From Gallionella sp. (lineage in GTDB: Bacteria > Pseudomonadota > Gammaproteobacteria > Burkholderiales > Gallionellaceae), in the NCBI GenBank assembly GCA_025362155.1, contig JANYHX010000237.1:1-18732 (forward strand): a stretch of DNA of 18,732 nt. Reading direction: 5' to 3'. A program made the translations under genes and the position numbers. Below, piece by piece: positions 15,329-18,732 of this stretch; the first letter of the stretch is position 1; each line of letters opens with the position of its first letter. The notes beneath the pieces were generated by a model. It was not told the origin of the DNA. It worked only from the letters and a program-made list of their open reading frames with translations, and searched no databases.

Positions 15329-15331
15329 ATG
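15315..15331 (+). promoter_or_regulatory. Ribosome binding site and start of ardC
   Basis: AAGGAG (15315-15320) lies 8 nt before ATG 15329. The same spacing (AGGGAG, 8 nt) precedes the alpA ATG in the other arm. This supports ATG 15329 as a real start, because the two copies diverge immediately after it. Confidence 0.7.
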
Positions 15332-16180
15332 AATAAAGACATTTATCAAACAATCACAGACAGAATTATTGAATCACTGGAAAACGGTGTGGCACCCTGG
15401 GTCAAGCCCTGGGCGAGCTGTGGCGCACCACGCAACGCAGTCACAGGCCGCGAGTATTCCGGAATCAATTTGATACTTTTAGCAATGTCACCCTTTACAA
15501 GCCCTTTATGGCTGACGTACAACCAGGCCAGGGCAGTGAACGCTACAGTCCGGCGCGGCGAACACGGCACGCAGGTCGTTTTCTTCAAGCCCTTCAAAAT
15601 CACCGACAGGAACGATGCAGAAAGCAAAGAAAAATCAATCCCGCTGTTGCGCACTTTCACGGTATTCAATGCGCAGCAAATCGACAACCTGCCAGAGAAA
15701 TACACGCAAGCCACCAAGCCACAGCTAGACAGTTTTGCAGACAACGCACCAGCCGAGACGCTACTGGCCAAGGCCACCATCGAACACGGCAAGCCCAAAG
15801 CCTGCTTTATTCCCATGCTCGACAAAATCCACCTGCCGAACAAGATCGAATTCAAGTCAATCCCGGACTACTACGCCACGGCCTTGCATGAGCTCACCCA
15901 CTGGACAGGCCACACCAGCCGCCTTGCACGCGACTTTAATGGACGTTTCGGGGACAGCAGCTATGCATTCGAGGAATTGATTGCAGAGCTGGGGGCCGCC
16001 TTTCTGTGCGCTCATTGCAGCATCAACGGCCAATTGCAACATGCCAGCTATATCGGGAACTGGTTGAAGGTGTTGAAGAACGACAAGCGCGCGATCTTCA
16101 CGGCCAGCGCAGCAGCTCGCAAGGCCGCTGTATTTCTGGTCGGCGAACAAGAGCAGGAAGAAGAACAGGCGGCAGCGTAA
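15329..16180 (+). CDS. ardC: ArdC-like antirestriction protein (ssDNA-binding plus zincin)
   Basis: This 283-residue protein has an N-terminal ArdC ssDNA-binding domain (about 1-115: IIESLENGVAPWVKPW, NAVTGREYSGIN, LWLTYNQA, VRRGEHGTQVVFFKPF, TFTVFNAQQIDNLP) and a C-terminal metallopeptidase domain with HELTH (187-191) and a downstream acidic helix (EELIAE, 215-220). ArdC proteins from conjugative plasmids coat or protect incoming single-stranded DNA and blunt host restriction. I choose ATG 15329, preceded by AAGGAG; upstream in-frame ATGs at 15230 (also with AGGAG) and 15197 would add 33 or 44 residues from the repeated leader. It faces alpA tail to tail. No relaxase, integrase or conjugation gene is in the window. 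The C-terminal tail is Glu-rich. Confidence 0.88.
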   Translation: MNKDIYQTITDRIIESLENGVAPWVKPWASCGAPRNAVTGREYSGINLILLAMSPFTSPLWLTYNQARAVNATVRRGEHGTQVVFFKPFKITDRNDAESKEKSIPLLRTFTVFNAQQIDNLPEKYTQATKPQLDSFADNAPAETLLAKATIEHGKPKACFIPMLDKIHLPNKIEFKSIPDYYATALHELTHWTGHTSRLARDFNGRFGDSSYAFEELIAELGAAFLCAHCSINGQLQHASYIGNWLKVLKNDKRAIFTASAAARKAAVFLVGEQEQEEEQAAA

Positions 16181-16187
16181 ACCAAAC

Positions 16188-16207
16188 GGGGCGGGACATC
16201 CCGCCCC
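16188..16207 (+). terminator. GC-rich hairpin after ardC
   Basis: GGGGCGGGA and TCCCGCCCC form a 9-bp perfect inverted repeat around CA, 8 nt after the ardC stop. No T-run follows directly, so it may stabilise the 3' end and work with the next hairpin. Confidence 0.6.
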
Positions 16208-16211
16208 CATT

Positions 16212-16237
16212 GTGGTGCTGCGTTGGCACCACTTTTT
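16212..16237 (+). terminator. Rho-independent terminator of ardC
   Basis: GTGGTGC (16212-16218) pairs with GCACCAC (16226-16232) and is followed by TTTTT (16233-16237). This is a standard intrinsic terminator on the plus strand between the convergent genes. Confidence 0.8.
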
Positions 16238-16280
16238 CTGGGTATGCCGGTGCGTCACGATTTTGGCACGTCGCGAACCG

Positions 16281-16544
16281 CTAATGAGCTGCCTTGCGGT
16301 CAGCTTCCAGCCTGATCACCAGCGCGCGGATTTCCTCGTCAGTTTTCCCGGCAATTCGGGCAGTAATCAGCGCATCGACTTCATAGTCAGGTGTGCCGGT
16401 TGCCCGCAATCCGATCAGCACCGGTTTTACAAAAAGCCCTGCCTTGATGTCCGCGTAATGTGAACTGCGTGACCTTCCCCGGCGTTGGAGAACTGCAGGG
16501 ATGCGCAGCATGGATACAGCTTGCTTATTCTGGTGCGTTGTCAT
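16281..16544 (-). CDS. AlpA-family small DNA-binding regulator
   Basis: This 87-residue protein resembles AlpA regulators of prophages and genomic islands. It shows a predicted MerR-like winged helix (MLRIPAVLQRRGRSRSSHYADIKAGLFVKPVLIGLRATG, split here only for description) and the C-terminal acidic DEEIRALVIRLEADR. AlpA proteins usually activate integrase or excision genes. The start at 16544 has AGGGAG 8 nt upstream and marks the point where the inverted-repeat arm ends; upstream in-frame ATGs inside the arm (16643 behind AGGAG, and others) would extend it. The normal family motif RLxEVxxxxGLSRSTxY is degenerate here (QRRGRSRSSHY), but spacing is kept. It converges with ardC. Confidence 0.7.
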   Translation of the reverse strand: MTTHQNKQAVSMLRIPAVLQRRGRSRSSHYADIKAGLFVKPVLIGLRATGTPDYEVDALITARIAGKTDEEIRALVIRLEADRKAAH

Positions 16545-17242
16545 CTTCCTCTCTCCCTGGTTTGCTTTCAAACTGATGCTGTTGTGGAGCTCGCTGCCGC
16601 AGGCGGTGTTGTTTTGGGTGGTGCTGGTTTGTTGATCGCGCATTTGTCTTCTCCTGGTCGTTGTGTAGTGGGTCATGCCGTCGTATCGCTCACCCAGGGT
16701 GGCGTTAAGGCGGGAGCGTTTGCAGGAGGCGGCATCAGGCATGACAGACGAGAGGGGCAACCGAAGCCGCAGCGCAAGCGACCGCAGGGAGTGCGAACGG
16801 GAGAAGGGGCGCGCGAAGCGGCACGGCTGTATTGTGCCCTTGCTGGCTGGCGTGACTGATGATTAGCCTCCGCGACCGGCAAGCCATTGGCGATGCGACG
16901 GCATGACCCATGAAAGACCAGGTGAAGGCGCTCAACAAACGGCCTGTAACGACCGATTCAAAAGCCGGTGCAGATAAGGGGTGAGGGGTTGGCCGTGGAC
17001 GTGCTGGTAGCCGTGGTGTTTGAGGACAACAACGGAGACGAACCGACAAGCCGGACGCTAGTGTACGGTCGCTGAATGGAGCGTGCGGAATGGTGCGCCT
17101 GTCCCGGATATGGTGGGCGTTAAGGCGGTGAAAGGCGAGGGCAGGGGAACGATGGCATGACGGCGGGTTTAGCCGCGTCTAAACGTGAGTCCAAAGGACT
17201 TACGTTTGCGGCGTTGGTTTTTACCAAGCGGAGCGCGAAGTT
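16542..17242 (-). repeat. Right arm of the 0.7-kb inverted repeat (leader of alpA)
   Basis: About 701 nt are the reverse complement of 14635-15331 with roughly nine bases in ten agreeing by eye. The match runs from the alpA start codon out to about AAGCGGAGCGCGAAGTT (17226-17242). Both outer hairpins are kept (GTTTAG 17167-17172 with CTAAAC 17179-17184; AGTCC 17188-17192 with GGACT 17196-17200). One-base differences break the long frame seen in the left arm. The AGGAG-ATG-CGCGATCAACAAACC and AGGGAG-N8-ATG blocks match those before ardC. Confidence 0.9.
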
Positions 17243-17466
17243 ACGAGCCGCACGGAATCCGCCGCAAAGCGGCGTCCAGAAGGTATGAGTGACTAACGAA
17301 ACAGTGGGGCGTGGGGCGTACCCCAAAGGGGGCGTTCGGAGTGTTGTTGAGGATCTGTTAGATCTCGGATCCAGGATTTAGCCAGTATTCCAAATGAAGA
17401 TCCATATTGGCTGCAGTCATTTTCATTCGCGGTTTAGTTTTGTATGTTAATTATTAGCTTCCATAA

Positions 17467-17499
17467 TTCAATATTTTGATTCCGATTTCAATATTTTGA
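17467..17499 (+). promoter_or_regulatory. 13-bp direct repeats, 20-bp period (possible operator)
   Basis: TTCAATATTTTGA occurs identically at 17467-17479 and 17487-17499. The 20-bp spacing places both copies on nearly the same face of the helix. They lie upstream of the candidate -10 at 17563-17568 and the PLD-like gene, as expected for a regulator-binding pair. Confidence 0.4.
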
Positions 17500-17562
17500 C
17501 TTCTAATTTGTGATTTGATGCATGCCAAGTAAATACCAATGCTATTAATTTACTTAGTGACT

Positions 17563-17568
17563 TATAAT
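17563..17568 (+). promoter_or_regulatory. Candidate -10 of the PLD-like gene
   Basis: A perfect TATAAT lies 73 nt before ATG 17642. No recognisable -35 hexamer sits 16-18 nt upstream, so the promoter would be weak or activator-dependent. Confidence 0.35.
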
Positions 17569-17641
17569 TAATCGGCTAGGGAACTGCCATAATAATTCCA
17601 ACAATCCCTTCATAAATCTAAGGGAAGCCCCAAAGTCAATC

Positions 17642-18183
17642 ATGTCGTTTCGGAATTTGCCATTAAAGGGAATTTATCGCACAGCGACAGATTCATTGGT
17701 ACGAGATTTTTATCTCCCTTACCTTTCGCAGGCAAGTCAATATGATCGGGCCGTAGGTTTTTTCTCCTCTTCAATGTTGATAGAGGCCGCTCTTGGACTA
17801 TCAGGACTCATCAAAAACCACGGTCGAATGCGATTACTTATTGGGCATCCATTGTCAGATGACGATTGGAATGCGGTTCAAGAAGGAATCGCACTTTCAT
17901 CCATCCAGAATCAGCTGGCAACTGATTTGGCAGAAATATTAGAGCGCGCAGGAAGTGAGCGTAGCGTGCATTCTTTCGAATTGCTATCGTGGATGGTTGC
18001 GACAAATTCGATAGAGATTCGATATGCCTTCCGTAAAGTTGGCATGTATCACGAGAAGATCGGAATTCTCAACGATTCGGATTTGAATCGGATAGTGTTT
18101 CATGGAAGTGCGAATGAATCTGCCAACGCTCTTCTTCCAACCCGCAACTTTGAATCGTTAGCTGTGAACACCACGCACCATTA
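17642..18183 (+). pseudogene. N-terminal fragment of a PLD-like (helicase-associated) protein
   Basis: The open frame is about 180 codons long. From about residue 20 it reads as a phospholipase-D-like nuclease fold: DFYLPYLSQASQYDRAVGFFSSSMLIEAA, then an H-x-K motif at H137/K139 (MYHEKIGIL) and the strand-turn FHGSANESANAL with FESLAV. These blocks are typical of the N-terminal PLD module fused to large DEAD/SNF2 helicases of defence islands. The frame then ends in TTHHYHR and a stop that look like foreign sequence, because it runs into an IS91-type transposase remnant. The helicase part is absent from the window. Whether the fragment is expressed is unknown. It starts at ATG 17642 with only a distant AGGGA (17621-17625). 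Confidence 0.65.
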
Positions 18184-18732
18184 CCACAGGTAATGCGAAG
18201 TGGCACGGTGCGGCGATGCGTCTGCTGCGCTGGCTTCCACCACGGGCGGCACAACCACCGGCAATGGCGCCATTGCCGTGACGGCAGCGCGCATCTGCGA
18301 ATTGGGCGCCAGCACGCCGTAATATCGGTGGCGGTGCGCGCGCGGCGGCGGGACCAGCGCGGCGATTTTGTCGATCAGCTCCAGCGGCGTGAGCACCAGA
18401 TCGCGCGGGCTGTCGGAGCGGGGCTTGGGGTTGTGGTAGACCAGATGATCGGCATCCAGTTGGTACAGATGCTCCAGAGCGAAAGGTGGGCGGGCGCAGT
18501 AGCGCAGTAGCCGTTCCAGCCCTGCCCGGTCACGGCTTTCGATGCATACCGAGGCATCCAGCGAGAAACCGCCGCCGTGTTCCCAGCCCAGCATCTCATC
18601 ACGATCACCCTTGCCGATCAGGCCGCGCCGGACGAAGGCGCCGAGAATGCGCCGCCGCACCTGCGCTTGCACTTGGGCGATAGTGGCAGTATCCAGCCCG
18701 GTTGCCGCATGAAAATCCACCTCCACCACCGC
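18181..18732 (-). pseudogene. IS91-family transposase fragment (3'-truncated, runs off the window)
   Basis: About 183 codons are open from the right edge down to a TAA at 18181-18183. Recognisable IS91-type blocks are VEVDFHAATGLDTATIAQVQ, QVRRRILGAFVRRGL, GGFSLDASVCIE, LERLLRYCARPPFALE, LVYHNPKPR, LVLTPLELIDKIAALVPPPR and HRHRYYGVLAPNS. The frame ends in SHYLW followed by the stop. In intact relatives, as I remember them, this point continues with about 80 more residues, including a Cys-x2-Cys zinc pair (LCPxCG). It is therefore cut at its C-terminus near 18184, where the PLD-like gene begins in the opposite sense. The N-terminal half and the catalytic tyrosines are outside the window or not visible. 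Confidence 0.75.

Larger units (their letters stand above)
14635..15331 (+). repeat. Left arm of a 0.7-kb inverted repeat (leader of ardC)
   Basis: About 697 nt match, as reverse complement, the right arm at 16542-17242 with scattered substitutions and few indels. The match begins near AACTCCGCGCTCCG and ends exactly at the ardC start codon (15329-15331), after which the two copies share nothing. It carries two hairpins near its outer end (AGTCC-TTT-GGACT at 14673-14685 and GTTTAG/CTAAAC at 14689-14706), a GGCACG/CGTGCC stem near 15034-15053, and two Shine-Dalgarno/ATG pairs near its inner end. A 183-codon open frame (14649-15200) is Pro/Arg/Ser-rich and is frameshifted in the other arm by a one-base difference, so I treat the arm as non-coding apart from its inner end. 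Confidence 0.9.
17243..17641. other. Gene-free stretch between the right arm and the PLD-like gene
   Basis: This 399-nt stretch has no supported gene. The first part is GC-rich with a CGCCGC-AAA-GCGGCG hairpin (17260-17274), a GGGG/CCCC/GGGGG cluster near 17313-17335 and a small GATCT-GTT-AGATC palindrome (17352-17364). After about 17370 the base composition drops sharply to AT-rich, suggesting a junction between DNA of two origins. The AT-rich part holds two 13-bp direct repeats and a perfect TATAAT, listed separately. Confidence 0.6.

Noticed and set aside
14635..17242. CRISPR array or integron attC sites
   Set aside because: There are no regularly spaced short repeats with spacers and no integrase; the repeats are two long inverted arms.
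18178..18195. Hairpin as an IS91 oriIS
   Set aside because: The transposase appears truncated at this point, so the true right end of the element should lie further on. The hairpin may have formed by chance at the junction.

Overview
The window looks like a betaproteobacterial chromosome, probably Nitrosomonadales/Gallionellaceae-like. I base this on a short ZipA-like protein with a betaproteobacterial form, a RegB/RegA pair with the HEMGTPL box and GGSTNPF quinone motif, and the miaB-ybeY-corC-lnt housekeeping genes. No species can be named from sequence alone.

Layout. Positions 1-6387 are all on the minus strand: lnt, ccmI, an NtrB/NtrC-type sensor kinase and sigma-54 activator pair, and the N-terminal part of a zipA-like gene cut by the window edge. 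Positions 6430-9535 hold a plus-strand redox module: an exported beta-barrel protein, then regB and regA. A good RegA-type half-site pair lies in the divergent lnt/beta-barrel promoter region. Positions 9650-11601 hold a 23S rRNA pseudouridine synthase (RluF-like) that converges, with a 4-bp overlap, on a cyclic-nucleotide-binding/EAL protein. Positions 11828-14457 hold corC, ybeY and miaB on the minus strand. These normally sit with phoH and lnt. Here phoH is missing and lnt is about 5.4 kb away, with the redox, rlu and EAL genes in between.

From about 14.5 kb the window becomes accessory DNA. Its centrepiece is a pair of inverted arms of about 0.7 kb (14635-15331 and 16542-17242) facing each other around two convergent genes: an ArdC-type antirestriction protein and an AlpA-type small regulator. 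Each arm ends exactly at the start codon of its gene, so two unrelated genes share the same long 5' leader, with the same two Shine-Dalgarno/ATG pairs and an open in-frame leader reading frame. I see no integrase, so this is either a fragment of an integrative element or a composite duplicated-leader cassette.

The right end (17642-18732) is a junction of broken genes. The N-terminal part of a phospholipase-D-like protein, of the kind fused to defence helicases, runs directly into the 3'-truncated end of an IS91-family transposase reading the other way and off the window edge.

How the genes fit together. The core genes serve tRNA thiomethylation, rRNA maturation, lipoprotein acylation, cytochrome c maturation and division. 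The RegB/RegA system probably senses the quinone/redox state and may control its own beta-barrel neighbour. ArdC and AlpA are typical entry and regulation functions of mobile DNA, and the PLD and IS91 fragments mark a decaying island edge.
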